Shown here in pieces: positions 31,155 to 40,482 of a stretch of DNA of 64,000 bases (the first letter of the stretch is position 1; each line of letters opens with the position of its first letter). The notes under the pieces are model-generated. The model worked only from the letters and a program-made list of their open reading frames with translations. It did no database searches and was not told where the DNA came from. Source of the stretch: Roseicyclus sediminis (GTDB taxonomy: Bacteria; Pseudomonadota; Alphaproteobacteria; Rhodobacterales; Rhodobacteraceae); assembly GCF_025515305.1 (NCBI RefSeq), contig NZ_JAOPHT010000013.1, positions 43,020-107,019 of the forward strand. Direction: 5' to 3'. The translations under genes and the position numbers were made by a program.

Positions 31155-32546
31155 ATGTCGTCGTCCCACAGCAATTCGTTTCTCGATGGCCCCCTGGGGC
31201 CGATCTACGCGCGCACCGCGCTTCCGATCATCTTCGTGATGGGCATGAACGGCCTTCTCGCCGTGGCCGATGCGCTCTTTCTCGGCCACTTCGCCGGCGC
31301 GGACGCCTTGGCCGCCGTCACGCTGATGTTCCCGCTCTACATGCTGGTCGTGGCGCTGGCGACGCTGGTGTCCTCGGGCATGTCCAGCATCCTCGCCCGC
31401 CAGTTGGGTGCGCGGCGCATGGAGGAGGCGCGCGCCACCTATGCCGGCGCGCATGGGCTGGCCGTCTTCATGGGGCTGCTGTTGATCGCGGTGTTTCTCG
31501 GCCTTGGGGAGCGCGTCGCGCTGCTGGCCGCCGGCGGGTCGGAGACGCTGGCCGGGATGGGATTGACCTACCTGCGCATCACCGTCTTCGCCGCGCCCCT
31601 GATCTTCGTGCTCTCGGTCAATTCCGATGCCCTGCGCAACGAGGGTCTCGTGATGTTCATGGCCGCGATGAGCCTTCTGGTGTCGCTTGCCAACATCGGC
31701 TTCAACTACGTCCTGATCGGCGTTCTCGACATGGGCGTCGCGGGCTCGGCCTACGGCACCGCGATGGCGCAGGCGCTGGCGCTGACCATCATCCTGGGCT
31801 TCCGCATCTTCGGCGGCACGGGGTTGAGGTTGTCCGCGCTCTGGCGGCATTCGCCCTTCGAGGGCTGGCGGCCGATACTCGTGCTCGGCGCTCCGCAGAG
31901 CCTCAATTTCCTCGGTCTCGCGCTGGGATCGGGGGCGATCATCGCAGCACTTCAATGGGTCGAGGCGCCGGACTACGACGCCACGGTCTCGGCCTATGGC
32001 ATCATCACGCGACTGATCACCTTCGCCTTCCTGCCGCTTCTGGGGCTTGCACATGCGATGCAGACGATCACGGGCAACAACTACGGTGCCGGAGCCTTCC
32101 GGCGCAGCGACGCGAGCTTGCGCACGGCCGTTCTTGCGGCGTTCGGCTACTGCCTCGTCCTGCAGGCCGGCATGACGGTCTTCGCGGCGCCGATCGGAGC
32201 GTTCTTCGTGTCCGATCCCATCGTCATCGGAGAGGTCGCGCGCATCCTTCCCGTGATCTCGGCCGGGTTCTTCGCGGCCGGTCCACTGATGATGATCGCC
32301 ATGCACTTCCAGGCCATCGGCGACGCGGGCCGCGCGGCGGTCCTGGGGTTGTCCAAACCCTATCTCTTCTCGATGCCGCTGACCTTCGCCTTGGCGAGTT
32401 CGGTGGGCGAACCGGGCATCTGGCTCGCCGCACCTCTGGCGGAGGTCCTGCTTGTCGGGCTGACGGCGCTCGTCCTGACACGGGTGGCACGGGCGCAATC
32501 CCTGCGATGGGGTCTATTCACCACAACGGCGGAGGTACGGGCATGA
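31155..32546 (+). CDS. MATE-family efflux transporter
   Basis: A 463-residue inner-membrane protein with twelve helices in two homologous halves, typical of NorM/DinF-like multidrug and toxin extrusion exporters driven by Na+ or H+. It starts MSSSHSNSFLDGPLGPIYAR; AAGGAA lies about 13 bases upstream. Characteristic segments include VADALFLGHFAGADALAAVT near residue 35 and GNNYGAGAFRR near 308. Its stop overlaps the start of the next gene (ATGA), a small glyoxalase-related protein. Confidence 0.93.
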   Translation: MSSSHSNSFLDGPLGPIYARTALPIIFVMGMNGLLAVADALFLGHFAGADALAAVTLMFPLYMLVVALATLVSSGMSSILARQLGARRMEEARATYAGAHGLAVFMGLLLIAVFLGLGERVALLAAGGSETLAGMGLTYLRITVFAAPLIFVLSVNSDALRNEGLVMFMAAMSLLVSLANIGFNYVLIGVLDMGVAGSAYGTAMAQALALTIILGFRIFGGTGLRLSALWRHSPFEGWRPILVLGAPQSLNFLGLALGSGAIIAALQWVEAPDYDATVSAYGIITRLITFAFLPLLGLAHAMQTITGNNYGAGAFRRSDASLRTAVLAAFGYCLVLQAGMTVFAAPIGAFFVSDPIVIGEVARILPVISAGFFAAGPLMMIAMHFQAIGDAGRAAVLGLSKPYLFSMPLTFALASSVGEPGIWLAAPLAEVLLVGLTALVLTRVARAQSLRWGLFTTTAEVRA

Positions 32547-32971
32547 CACGCAACAGACCGACAATCATGGACGCGAAAGAGGAGGCGAAGCTGCTGCGGG
32601 CGGACCTTGCCGCCCGGGGCGAGGCCATCAGCCACGCGCAGGCGCTGGAGAGGATCGCGCAGCGGCACGGCTTCCGCGACTGGAACGCGCTTCACGCCGC
32701 GCGGCGCGATGCGCATCCGCAGGGTTGGGCTTCCGGCGGGCGGGTGAGCGGGCGCTACCTCGGGCAGCCGTTCACGGCGACGGTGCTGACAGCCGATCAG
32801 CTGCGGCCCGGATGGGTCCGGATGGTGCTCGACCTCGACGAGGCGGTCGACGTGGTCCGCTTCGACAGTTTCTCGAACCTGCGCAAGCGGATCCGGGTCG
32901 AGGTGGGGCCGGACGGCCATTCCAGGGAGCGGACCTCGGATGGCGTGCCGCATGTCGAACTGGACCCCTAG
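32543..32971 (+). CDS. Glyoxalase-related protein
   Basis: A 142-residue cytoplasmic protein. The N-terminal 60 residues (KEEAKLLRADLAARGEAISH, then AQRHGFRDWNALHAA) match the helical glyoxalase-related (Glyoxalase_8) domain often fused to or placed beside glyoxalase/bleomycin-resistance folds. The rest is beta-rich (GRYLGQPFTATVL, VVRFDSFSNLRKRIRVEV). It is translationally coupled to the MATE exporter, so a detoxification role is plausible, though no enzyme activity can be assigned. Confidence 0.72.
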   Translation: MTRNRPTIMDAKEEAKLLRADLAARGEAISHAQALERIAQRHGFRDWNALHAARRDAHPQGWASGGRVSGRYLGQPFTATVLTADQLRPGWVRMVLDLDEAVDVVRFDSFSNLRKRIRVEVGPDGHSRERTSDGVPHVELDP

Positions 32972-33060
32972 CGCGGGGCCTCGTCTGCACGATCGGGGGG
33001 CGGCATCGGAAAGGCCCCGCCCCCCGGCCAGGTGAGCCATGGCCCGGCACCCCGCGTCGA

Positions 33061-33528
33061 TCAGCCGAAGAGCTGGACCGCTAGCGGATGGAGAAGACCG
33101 CAGCCTGCGATCGACACCCCCATGGGAAAGGTGCCCTTTCCCCGCAGGGCGACCCACGAGGAATGGCCGAGCAACGGCACCTGCCGAAGCGCGAACACCG
33201 TCGCCATTCCCGCCAGCATCGCCACCGAGAAGCCGAGCGCGAAGATCGTGTAGTTCGAGGACGGCACGAACAGCATCAGCGCGGCCATCATCTTGACGTC
33301 GCCACCGCCGAACAATCGCAGCGCGAAGAGTGCCGCTCCGGCGGCGAAGACCAGTCCGGACGCCGTGAGGCGCGCGGCGATTTCGGGCCAGTCGAGCACC
33401 GGCATGCTGAGGGCGAAAAGGGCCACCGCCGCCAGCACCAGCCAGTTCGGAATGCGCATGTAGCGCAGGTCGAAATAGGCCGTCGCAACAAGGATCGGCG
33501 CCAGAAGAAGAAGGGGCAGGAAGTCCAA
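33061..33528 (-). CDS. cpaA: Prepilin peptidase of the Tad type (TadV/CpaA)
   Basis: A 155-residue A24-family membrane aspartyl protease that removes the leader of Flp pilins. The two catalytic Asp contexts are visible: YFDLRYMRIPN near residue 19 and GGGDVKMMAAL near 74. Four to five hydrophobic helices surround them. It lacks the N-terminal methylase domain of PilD, as is normal for TadV/CpaA. It is the last gene of the Tad locus, 10 bp after the LuxR-type regulator gene. Confidence 0.9.
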   Translation of the reverse strand: MDFLPLLLLAPILVATAYFDLRYMRIPNWLVLAAVALFALSMPVLDWPEIAARLTASGLVFAAGAALFALRLFGGGDVKMMAALMLFVPSSNYTIFALGFSVAMLAGMATVFALRQVPLLGHSSWVALRGKGTFPMGVSIAGCGLLHPLAVQLFG

Positions 33529-33538
33529 GGCGTGCTCC

Positions 33539-34363
33539 TCAGGCGACCCTGCGAGCCTGCGGCGACGGGGTCGGCGCGGGTGACAGGAGGCGGAACAGAA
33601 GCTCGGAATGATTGCTGCAGTCGCACTTGGCGTAGATGCTGCGCAGATGGGTCCGAAGGGTGGACTCGGATATCCCGAGCTCGGCGCAGACCCGCTTGTT
33701 CGACAGGCCGCGGCTCAGAAGCAGGCATACCCGGAATTCCGCCCGGCTGAGGCGCGCGGGGTTCTCCAGGCTCATGAGATCAGTCTCGCCCGAGGGGCTC
33801 GTGGAACGCCGGGCGAGAAGGAGTTCCGTCATCAGGCCGGGGCGCCTGCGGGACCACGTATCGGCGAGGGTCGCAGCCACCATGTTGATCAGCGCGTGCT
33901 GCCCGGACCCACGATGACTAGAGAAGTGGATCTCCAGAAAAATCGACGATTTCTCGGCGACCGACAGCGGGATGACGGCCAGCTCGTTCAACCTCCGGCG
34001 CTGGTGGAAGGTTTCGAGCCGGGGATCGCTCTCGATATCGGTCAGCGATTTGAACCAGACCGAACCGGGCCTCGGCTGACGGAAATATGGGCCGAGGACG
34101 ACATCCGCGAAGGATCGCTCGAGCGCGGGCGCCTTGTTGCCCGCATCATGGACCACGACGGACCTGTTGCCGGCGCCTTCACGCGAGATACGACCAAGCG
34201 CGATCACTTCGGCATCGAGAGCGGTTGCCAGCTGCGCAAGGGCATCCTTGACCGGAGCCCTACCCTGCACACATTCACACCATTGCGCGATTGCGGAAAC
34301 CAACCCGATTTCGCCGCTTCGAACGGAAGACGCGGCCTGCGGCACAGAAACACAATAGTTCAT
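33539..34363 (-). CDS. LuxR-type transcriptional regulator in the Tad locus
   Basis: A 274-residue protein with a C-terminal LuxR/NarL helix-turn-helix (LSRAEFRVCLLLSRGLSNKR, then LGISESTLRTHLRSIYAKC, residues about 195-245). The first 180 residues form a GAF- or autoinducer-domain-like sensor of unknown ligand. There is no receiver domain, so it is not a phospho-response regulator. It sits between tadC and cpaA. A TTAACCAT CtrA-like half-site and several other TTAA motifs lie in the AT-rich region 60-130 bp upstream, which suggests CtrA control and a role in regulating the pilus. Confidence 0.82.
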   Translation of the reverse strand: MNYCVSVPQAASSVRSGEIGLVSAIAQWCECVQGRAPVKDALAQLATALDAEVIALGRISREGAGNRSVVVHDAGNKAPALERSFADVVLGPYFRQPRPGSVWFKSLTDIESDPRLETFHQRRRLNELAVIPLSVAEKSSIFLEIHFSSHRGSGQHALINMVAATLADTWSRRRPGLMTELLLARRSTSPSGETDLMSLENPARLSRAEFRVCLLLSRGLSNKRVCAELGISESTLRTHLRSIYAKCDCSNHSELLFRLLSPAPTPSPQARRVA

Positions 34364-34425
34364 GCCAAAATTCCTGGACCAATGGATCGCACGAGGTGCG
34401 AACAATTCAAATCAGGGCGAACTGG

Positions 34426-34490
34426 TTAATCCGGGAAATCGTTAACTTTGATAATGTTTTGACGTTAACCATTTTGAAATGTGTTATCAA
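34426..34490. promoter_or_regulatory. AT-rich promoter region with CtrA-like half-sites upstream of the LuxR gene
   Basis: TTAA motifs occur at 34426, 34442, and 34466, the last within TTAACCAT (34465-34472), the extended CtrA half-site. TTGATAA (34447-34453) and TTATCAA (34484-34490) form a wide inverted repeat around it. The stretch is strikingly AT-rich for this genome and lies between tadC and the luxR-type gene, so it should drive luxR-cpaA. Confidence 0.4.
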
Positions 34491-34660
34491 GTGGGCAGGA
34501 ATATGTCGCAATACTGGAGATAATTCAGATGACCCAAACCAATTGTCCACCATTCTGGCTGTAACTGCCGGCACCCGGCTGTCACCGCCACGTTCTCGCC
34601 GCATTTCGGACACTTTCTCGCCCCGCTTTCCCAAAGCCGCTTCGCACGATTCGCATCGGT

Positions 34661-35659
34661 TCAGCCCGAGAAGTAGCGGATATAGCGAATCACCACCGGC
34701 CCCACGGTAAGCATCACGAGAGCGGGGAGCATCAGGCTGGCGAGGACGGCCGACATCTTGACCGGCAACTTGTTCGCCATTTCCTGCGCACGGGTCTCGC
34801 GCATCTCGCGCATTTCCTTGGAATAGGTCTCGAGCGCGTCCGCCATGCTGGTTCCGAACTGCATGGATTGCTGGACGACATTGGCGAAGGACCGGACGGT
34901 CTCGATGCCGGTTCGGTCGGCCATGTCGTGAAGCGCCGCGTCCCGCGCCCTGCCCGCCTGCACCTGGCGCTGCACGCTGAGGAATTCGAACGCGATATCG
35001 GGGGACACGCCGGCCAGTTCGTTGCCGACACGCGTCATCGCGGCGTCGAACCCGAGGCCCGCCTCGACCGAGATCTGCAGAAGGTCGAGGGCGTTGGGAA
35101 AGCCCATCTCGATGCGTTCCGTACGCTCGTTCACCCGATCCTTCAGCCAGAGCATCGGGAAGTAGTAACCCTGCGCCGTGAGTGCCGCGAGGATGATCAT
35201 GATCTGGCCCGCGCCAAGCTGGGCCAGCCGGGCGTCGATGGCAAACGGCAGATCGATGTCCGATTGCTCGGCCAGGGCGACGAGGCCGAGGAATACCGCC
35301 GGCAGCAGCAGACCGAGCGCGATCCTGAGCAGCGTGAAGTTGCGCAGCGCGCTCGACTTCGAGAAGCCGGCCTGGGCGAGCTTGCGGCGCAGGTGGGAGC
35401 GCTTGGTCCGGTCCGCGGGCACGAAGCCCTTCAGAAGTCCCCTGGGATCGGCGTCCGCGGCCTGCAGGAACCCGCGGTCGCGTCGCGCGTCGGCCCGGCT
35501 CCCCCCGATGCGGGCCATACGGGCCGCCGCGGGATTGCGGTCCCTGAACATCGCGGACACGGCGATGAACAGGATGAAGATGCCGATCCCGATGCCGAGG
35601 GGAATGAACTCGTCGGGCGAGTTGTAGAAGTTGAACACCGAGTTTGTCAGGCGGTCCAT
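34661..35659 (-). CDS. tadC: Tad pilus inner-membrane platform protein TadC
   Basis: A 332-residue GspF-type membrane protein. Three to four hydrophobic helices flank a cytoplasmic GspF domain (FPNALDLLQISVEAGLGFDA, then RDAALHDMADRTGIETVRSF, residues about 170-260). It pairs with TadB as the platform on which CpaF extrudes Flp pilin. The ATG at 35659 is chosen over a GTG three codons earlier because GGAGGT overlaps that GTG and sits at the correct distance from the ATG. Confidence 0.93.
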   Translation of the reverse strand: MDRLTNSVFNFYNSPDEFIPLGIGIGIFILFIAVSAMFRDRNPAAARMARIGGSRADARRDRGFLQAADADPRGLLKGFVPADRTKRSHLRRKLAQAGFSKSSALRNFTLLRIALGLLLPAVFLGLVALAEQSDIDLPFAIDARLAQLGAGQIMIILAALTAQGYYFPMLWLKDRVNERTERIEMGFPNALDLLQISVEAGLGFDAAMTRVGNELAGVSPDIAFEFLSVQRQVQAGRARDAALHDMADRTGIETVRSFANVVQQSMQFGTSMADALETYSKEMREMRETRAQEMANKLPVKMSAVLASLMLPALVMLTVGPVVIRYIRYFSG

Positions 35660-35677
35660 GATTGGCACCTCCGGGGG

Positions 35678-36646
35678 TTAGACGCGGAAGCTCACAAGCT
35701 TCCAGAGAACCAGCGCGTTGAGCACGGTGAGGCCGATGATCGAGGCCATGAGCGGAGCGAAGAGCGGGTCGCCGGAGACGTCGGCGTAATAGCTTGGCGA
35801 GGTCGTCGAGGTCATGAAGTAGATGACCGCCGGCAGCAGCGACAGGAACCACGCCGTCAGCCGCCCCTCGGCGGAGATCGCCTTGATCTTGCGTCGAAGC
35901 GCGATCCGGTCGCGGATCACGCGCGACAGCACGCTGATGACACGGGCGAGATCGCCGCCTGTGCCGTGCTGGATGCCGATGCTCGATGACAGGTAGTGGA
36001 CGTCCTCCAGATCGATCCGTTCGGCGAATTCCTGGAATGCGTCCGGCAGGTCGTCGCCGTAGCTGATCTGGTCGAAGATCAGCCCGAATTCCGAGGCGAC
36101 GGGATCTGCCATCTCGCGGGCCACGGCGCCGATCGAAGTGTTGAGCGGATGCCCGACGCGCAGGCCCCGCGCCATGAGGTCGAGGGCGTCCGGCAACTGG
36201 CGCACCATCTTGTCCATCCGCTGCTTGCGCGCCGCGAGAACGACACCGAGCGGCAAGACGATGCCGCCCAGAAGGCCGATCATGGGCGCCTGGTACGCGG
36301 GCAGAAAGACGGTGGCCCCGACACCCGAGCCAAACCCCGCAACAAGGCAGAGCGCGAGGTACCGCTTCATGTCGAGGCCAAGGCCCGACTGGTCCAGCCA
36401 TTTCGAAAGGGTGGCGAGCGCCGGCAGGCGCCCCGAAGCGCCCCGCGCGCCCGGCTTGAGGATCGCGCGGATCTCGGAGGCGGTTGCGCCTTTCTCCAGA
36501 AGCCGCATGCGCCGGTTGCGGGCGTCGGCCCCGCTTTCCCGCCGCGTCAGCAGCTGCACGATGCCCGTGAAGGCGAGGAAGATGCCCAGCGCCATCAGGG
36601 TGAAGAGCAGGTAGCTCGGATCGATGTCGAGGAAGGCGGTCTGCAT
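35678..36646 (-). CDS. tadB: Tad pilus inner-membrane platform protein TadB
   Basis: A 322-residue GspF-type platform protein. An N-terminal helix (residues about 9-30) is followed by a cytoplasmic linker, and then the GspF domain with PDALDLMARGLRVGHPLNTS near residue 150 and SSSIGIQHGTGGDLARVISV near 215. The C-terminus holds two helices. It lies directly between cpaF (4 bp upstream) and tadC, the standard order. Confidence 0.93.
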   Translation of the reverse strand: MQTAFLDIDPSYLLFTLMALGIFLAFTGIVQLLTRRESGADARNRRMRLLEKGATASEIRAILKPGARGASGRLPALATLSKWLDQSGLGLDMKRYLALCLVAGFGSGVGATVFLPAYQAPMIGLLGGIVLPLGVVLAARKQRMDKMVRQLPDALDLMARGLRVGHPLNTSIGAVAREMADPVASEFGLIFDQISYGDDLPDAFQEFAERIDLEDVHYLSSSIGIQHGTGGDLARVISVLSRVIRDRIALRRKIKAISAEGRLTAWFLSLLPAVIYFMTSTTSPSYYADVSGDPLFAPLMASIIGLTVLNALVLWKLVSFRV

Positions 36647-36650
36647 GGCG

Positions 36651-38051
36651 CTATCCCTTCACGGCAAAATGGCTGTCGGCGAAGTTGATCCCGGCGGCGG
36701 CGAGCGCCTCGGCGCTGCGGGGCCGGATGCCGGTCGCGGTGAACTCGCCCAGGATCTCGCCATCGGCAGAGACGCCCTTGCGGCGGAAGACGAAAATGTC
36801 CTGCATCGCGATGACATCACCTTCCATGGCGGTGATCTCGGAGATCGCGGTGACGCGCCGCCGCCCGTCCGCCATCCGCGAGAGCTGGACGACGAAATGG
36901 AGCGCCGAGGCGATCTGGCTGCGGATCGCCGAGAGCGGCAGGTCGAGCCCGTTCATCGAGACCATCTGCTCGATCCGGCCCAGCGCGTCGCGGGCCGAGT
37001 TGGCGTGGACCGTGGTCATCGAGCCGTCATGGCCCGTGTTCATCGCCTGCAGCATGTCGAAGGATTCAGCACCCCGCACCTCGCCCACGATGATCCGGTC
37101 GGGCCGCATCCTCAGCGCGTTGCGCACCAGGTCGCGCTGGGCGACGGCGCCCGAGCCGTTGGGGCTCGGCGGGCGTGTCTCAAGGCGGACGACATGGCTT
37201 TGCTGCAGCTGAAGCTCGGCCGCATCCTCGATCGTGACGATGCGTTCACGGTCCGAGATGCTGGCCGACATGGCATTGAGCATGGTCGTCTTGCCCGAGC
37301 CCGTGCCGCCCGAAATCAGGATGTTGAAACGCGCCCGCACGAGCCCTCTCAGAAGGCCCGCCGCCTCCTCCGAAAGCGCGCCCTGCGCGACCAGCCCCTC
37401 CATCGTGAAGGGCATCTTCGAGAACTTCCGGATCGAGATCGACGGTCCGTCGATCGCGCAGGGGCGGATGATCGCGTTGACCCGGCTGCCGTCCTCGAGG
37501 CGCGCGTCCACCCACGGAACCGACTCGTCCACCCGGCGGCCGATGCGCGAGACGATCTTGTCGATGATCCGCAACAGGTGTTTTTCGTCGCGGAACCGCA
37601 CGGGTGTCCGCTCGAGGATACCGGCGCGCTCGACGTAGACGCTCGAATGCCCGTTGACGAGGATGTCGTTCACCGTCGGATCGGCCAGCAGCGGCTCGAG
37701 CGGCCCGAGCCCGAGCACCTCGTGCAAGAGCTCATCGACGAGGCGCTGGAAATCGGGGCCGCGCATCGGCCTGTTCTCTGCCGCGAGGACCTCCTCGGCG
37801 AGGCCTGCAACCTCGCGGCGCAACTCATCGGGCATAATCTTGTCGATCACCGCGAAATTCAGGCGATCCAGAAGCGCCTCGTGCAGCCGTCCCTTGAGCT
37901 CCAGAAACGCGATCAGCTCACGCTCTTCGGACGTCGACTGGCGCGGATCGTCGGAGCGGCGGTCGGCCATCGCCTGGCCACCCGCGTTCGCATGGAGCGG
38001 AACCACGGAGGCCTCGGCCTGATCCGGACGGCGGGGAAATTGCTTGAACAT
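36651..38051 (-). CDS. cpaF: Tad pilus assembly ATPase CpaF/TadA
   Basis: A 466-residue secretion ATPase that powers Flp pilus extrusion. It has an N-terminal helical region, a DPTVNDILVNGHSSVYVER segment near residue 125, Walker A GGTGSGKTT near 249, a Walker B/Asp box (IVTIEDAAELQLQQ) near 275 and the His-box HDGSMTTVHANSARDAL near 345. The ATG at 38051 (MFKQFPRRP) follows a GAGGAGCAGC ribosome-binding site. It lies 10 bp after cpaE. Confidence 0.96.
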   Translation of the reverse strand: MFKQFPRRPDQAEASVVPLHANAGGQAMADRRSDDPRQSTSEERELIAFLELKGRLHEALLDRLNFAVIDKIMPDELRREVAGLAEEVLAAENRPMRGPDFQRLVDELLHEVLGLGPLEPLLADPTVNDILVNGHSSVYVERAGILERTPVRFRDEKHLLRIIDKIVSRIGRRVDESVPWVDARLEDGSRVNAIIRPCAIDGPSISIRKFSKMPFTMEGLVAQGALSEEAAGLLRGLVRARFNILISGGTGSGKTTMLNAMSASISDRERIVTIEDAAELQLQQSHVVRLETRPPSPNGSGAVAQRDLVRNALRMRPDRIIVGEVRGAESFDMLQAMNTGHDGSMTTVHANSARDALGRIEQMVSMNGLDLPLSAIRSQIASALHFVVQLSRMADGRRRVTAISEITAMEGDVIAMQDIFVFRRKGVSADGEILGEFTATGIRPRSAEALAAAGINFADSHFAVKG

Positions 38052-38061
38052 CTGCTGCTCC

Positions 38062-39270
38062 TCAGTGTGCGACGGTTTCGGCGGCCGCCTCACGCTGCGC
38101 GAGCGCTTCGGCAAGTGTCCGCGCCATGCGGGCGATGGTTTTCGAAAGGCGCGACCGCGATGCGATCCCCGACAGGGGCACGCCACGGTCGAGCGCGGCG
38201 CGCGCCGCACCCGGATCATCGGGCAGCCAATGGCGGAACTCGCGTTCGAGGACCTTCTCCGCGGCCGCATGGTGGCGGCGCAGGAGCATGGGCTTGGCCT
38301 CGTGGTTGATCACGACCTCGATCTTCAGGCCAAGGTGCGCATCCGAGAAGAAATCGATGAGGCGGCGCGCCTGGCGGATCGACGGCACGGCGCAATCGGT
38401 GACCATCAAGAGGCGGTCGGCGCGCTCGAGAACCGCATCGATCCACTCGACCAGGCCGCCGGGCAGGTCGACGACCACGTAGTCATGCGTCTTGCGGAGG
38501 TTGTCGATGAGCCGCGCGATCTGAGCCGACTTTAGCGCGTCCAGCGGGGCGAAACGCGCCGGCGCGGTCAGCACCGACAGGCCCGAGGGAAGCTGCGTCA
38601 CGGATTGCGCGACGAAGGTGGCATCGGGTTCGATCCCGTTCACCGCCAGCTCGTAAAGCGCTTCGTTGGGCTCGAGATCGAGGAAAGACGCGACATCGCC
38701 AAGCTGGATGTCGAGATCCACAAGCGCCACACGGTTGCCCGCGCGCTTCCTGAACCCGCCGCCCCGGGCGAGAAGCGCGTCGGCGAGATTTACCGCAACC
38801 GTGGTCGAGCCGACGCCGCCGCGCGCTTGCGCTACCGCGATGACACGGCCCATGCGACCGGTCTCCGGCTCGTTCCGGGTGGGCTCGACGGTCCATTTCC
38901 GCAGAAGTTCGCGGAACTCCTCGGCGTTGATCGAGTCCGGCAGGACCTCGCTCACACCCGCCTGCATCAGGCGCCGCACCTCGGAGAGGGACGCGTCGGC
39001 ACCGGTGATGGCGATCAGCGGCTCCTTCATTCCGATCTCCCGGCGCAGCGCGGCGACGGCGGCAAGGTCGCGATCGTCGCCCGTGTCGGTGCGGAAGATC
39101 AGGATGCCGTCCTTACGGATGGGCTCGAGGGCACTGCCGCCGATCTCGTGGAGGGCGACGTCGCGTTCGCAAAGAACCGCGTCCTTGTCCCCCTCGAGCG
39201 CGCGGCCCACGATCGCCGAGATCTTGGGGTCCTTCGCAAGCAGGACGATGTTTCTGGCGTGTTCGGTCAT
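38062..39270 (-). CDS. cpaE: Tad pilus localisation protein CpaE/TadZ
   Basis: A 402-residue MinD/ParA-like protein that places the Tad machine at the pole. An N-terminal receiver-like domain (residues about 7-125) is followed by the ATPase domain. The Walker A is atypical, ARGGVGSTTVAVNLADA near residue 150, without the usual lysine in GGxGKT, as reported for TadZ proteins. DLDIQLGDVASFL near 187 and VVVDLPGGLVEWID near 260 are further family marks. It precedes cpaF in the locus. Confidence 0.93.
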   Translation of the reverse strand: MTEHARNIVLLAKDPKISAIVGRALEGDKDAVLCERDVALHEIGGSALEPIRKDGILIFRTDTGDDRDLAAVAALRREIGMKEPLIAITGADASLSEVRRLMQAGVSEVLPDSINAEEFRELLRKWTVEPTRNEPETGRMGRVIAVAQARGGVGSTTVAVNLADALLARGGGFRKRAGNRVALVDLDIQLGDVASFLDLEPNEALYELAVNGIEPDATFVAQSVTQLPSGLSVLTAPARFAPLDALKSAQIARLIDNLRKTHDYVVVDLPGGLVEWIDAVLERADRLLMVTDCAVPSIRQARRLIDFFSDAHLGLKIEVVINHEAKPMLLRRHHAAAEKVLEREFRHWLPDDPGAARAALDRGVPLSGIASRSRLSKTIARMARTLAEALAQREAAAETVAH

Positions 39271-39293
39271 GGTCGGATCCTCTCGCCGCGGTG

Positions 39294-39965
39294 TCATGCC
39301 CCGCCCCCATGCGCGAGGTCCTCTCCGGGGAGGGAGACGCTCATGCTGGGAAAGGGAATGGATGTGAGTGCCCCCGGCGAAGTGCCCGCGCCGCTCATCG
39401 ACAGCAGGCCGGCCAGGGGGTGAATGAAGGCGAAACGCAGCTGTTCGTCGCCCGGTGCGGTCCCCGCGAGTTCCACGGTCACGTCCGGCGTGTAGGGGCC
39501 GCCGAGAAAGCCGAGGTCGGGGTTGAACGTGTAGCTGAAGCGCAGGTGATCGATCCGCGCGTCCGACGGAAGCGCGCCGCCGATCACCGACCAGATCTCG
39601 GCCGCGGTGGCGTTGGCGGCGTTCCCTTCGCAGGTCACGACCGCGTCGGCGGGCTCGAAGCAGATGCCGCGCGCTTCGCCGCAGGAGGTGCCGAACCGGT
39701 AAGGCGGCGTACCGATGAGCGACCCGCGCCCGTTGATCTCGGGCACGCCGGCGCAGGCCGGGGGGCGAACCGCCGCGATGCGCGCGGCGACCTGCATCGC
39801 CTTGTCGGCGACGACGAAGTTGTAGGCCATCCGGCCGAAGTCGATCAGCCCGAAAAGGAAGACGAGGAACAGGACGAAGACGATCGCGAATTCCACGAGC
39901 GTCGAGCCGCGCTCGTCCCGTGTGAAGCGCGCGAGGCGCGGAAGGTGGGGCAAACGCGGGGTCAT
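39294..39965 (-). CDS. TadE/TadG-like minor pseudopilin (second copy)
   Basis: A 223-residue protein with the TadE signature: a basic N-terminus, then DERGSTLVEFAIVFVLFLV at about 17-35 as a prepilin-like helix with the conserved Glu, and a periplasmic beta-rich domain with several Cys (PPACAG, GTSCGEARGICFEP, VVTCEG). It is translationally coupled to the preceding TadE gene (ATGA overlap at 39962-39965). TadE-type proteins are processed by the prepilin peptidase and assist pilus assembly. Confidence 0.86.
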   Translation of the reverse strand: MTPRLPHLPRLARFTRDERGSTLVEFAIVFVLFLVFLFGLIDFGRMAYNFVVADKAMQVAARIAAVRPPACAGVPEINGRGSLIGTPPYRFGTSCGEARGICFEPADAVVTCEGNAANATAAEIWSVIGGALPSDARIDHLRFSYTFNPDLGFLGGPYTPDVTVELAGTAPGDEQLRFAFIHPLAGLLSMSGAGTSPGALTSIPFPSMSVSLPGEDLAHGGGA

Positions 39966-40477
39966 GAGCCGAACACCCTTTGCGCGTCGCTGATCTCGGC
40001 GGTCAGCGACGGGCGCGCAGCCCCCGACATGGAGATGAGCCGGCCGAACGGGAGATCGATGCGGACGGTCGCCGTCACCCGCACGACGCCGACGGGCGAG
40101 TTGCGGAAGGTGCCAGTGATGCAATCGAGGGCCGAGGTCACTTCCTCGACGGTGACGCCGCCGGGATAGAGGCCGGTCCCGGAGTTCGCCTCCGCGACGA
40201 TGGTTTCGAGGTCGGTGTCGAGGCCCGCCACGTGGTCCGCCAGCGAGCTGCCGGGCGCGCAAATGTCATAGGGGGCCGAACGCGCGAGGAACCGGGCGGC
40301 ATCGCGGACGCCCGCATTCGCTGCCTGGTAGGACCACATCATCCGCCCGCCCTCGACCGTGACGGCGAAGAACAGCAGCAGGATCGGCAGCAGGAGCGCG
40401 AATTCCACCAGCGCCGCACCACGCTCGTCGCGGGAAAAGAGGTGGGCCGTTCTGGAAATGGGGGTGAGAAGCGGCAT
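39962..40477 (-). CDS. TadE-like minor pseudopilin (first copy)
   Basis: A 171-residue protein with the same plan: a basic N-terminus, DERGAALVEFALLLPILLLF at about 17-36, and a periplasmic domain with two Cys (DICAPGSS and ALDCITGTF). The ATG at 40477 lies 5 bases after AGGTGA. This ribosome-binding site overlaps the end of the TadG-like gene, so translation is coupled. It is about 50 residues shorter than the following copy, and the two have clearly different periplasmic parts. Confidence 0.87.
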   Translation of the reverse strand: MPLLTPISRTAHLFSRDERGAALVEFALLLPILLLFFAVTVEGGRMMWSYQAANAGVRDAARFLARSAPYDICAPGSSLADHVAGLDTDLETIVAEANSGTGLYPGGVTVEEVTSALDCITGTFRNSPVGVVRVTATVRIDLPFGRLISMSGAARPSLTAEISDAQRVFGS

Positions 40478-40482
40478 GGCGA

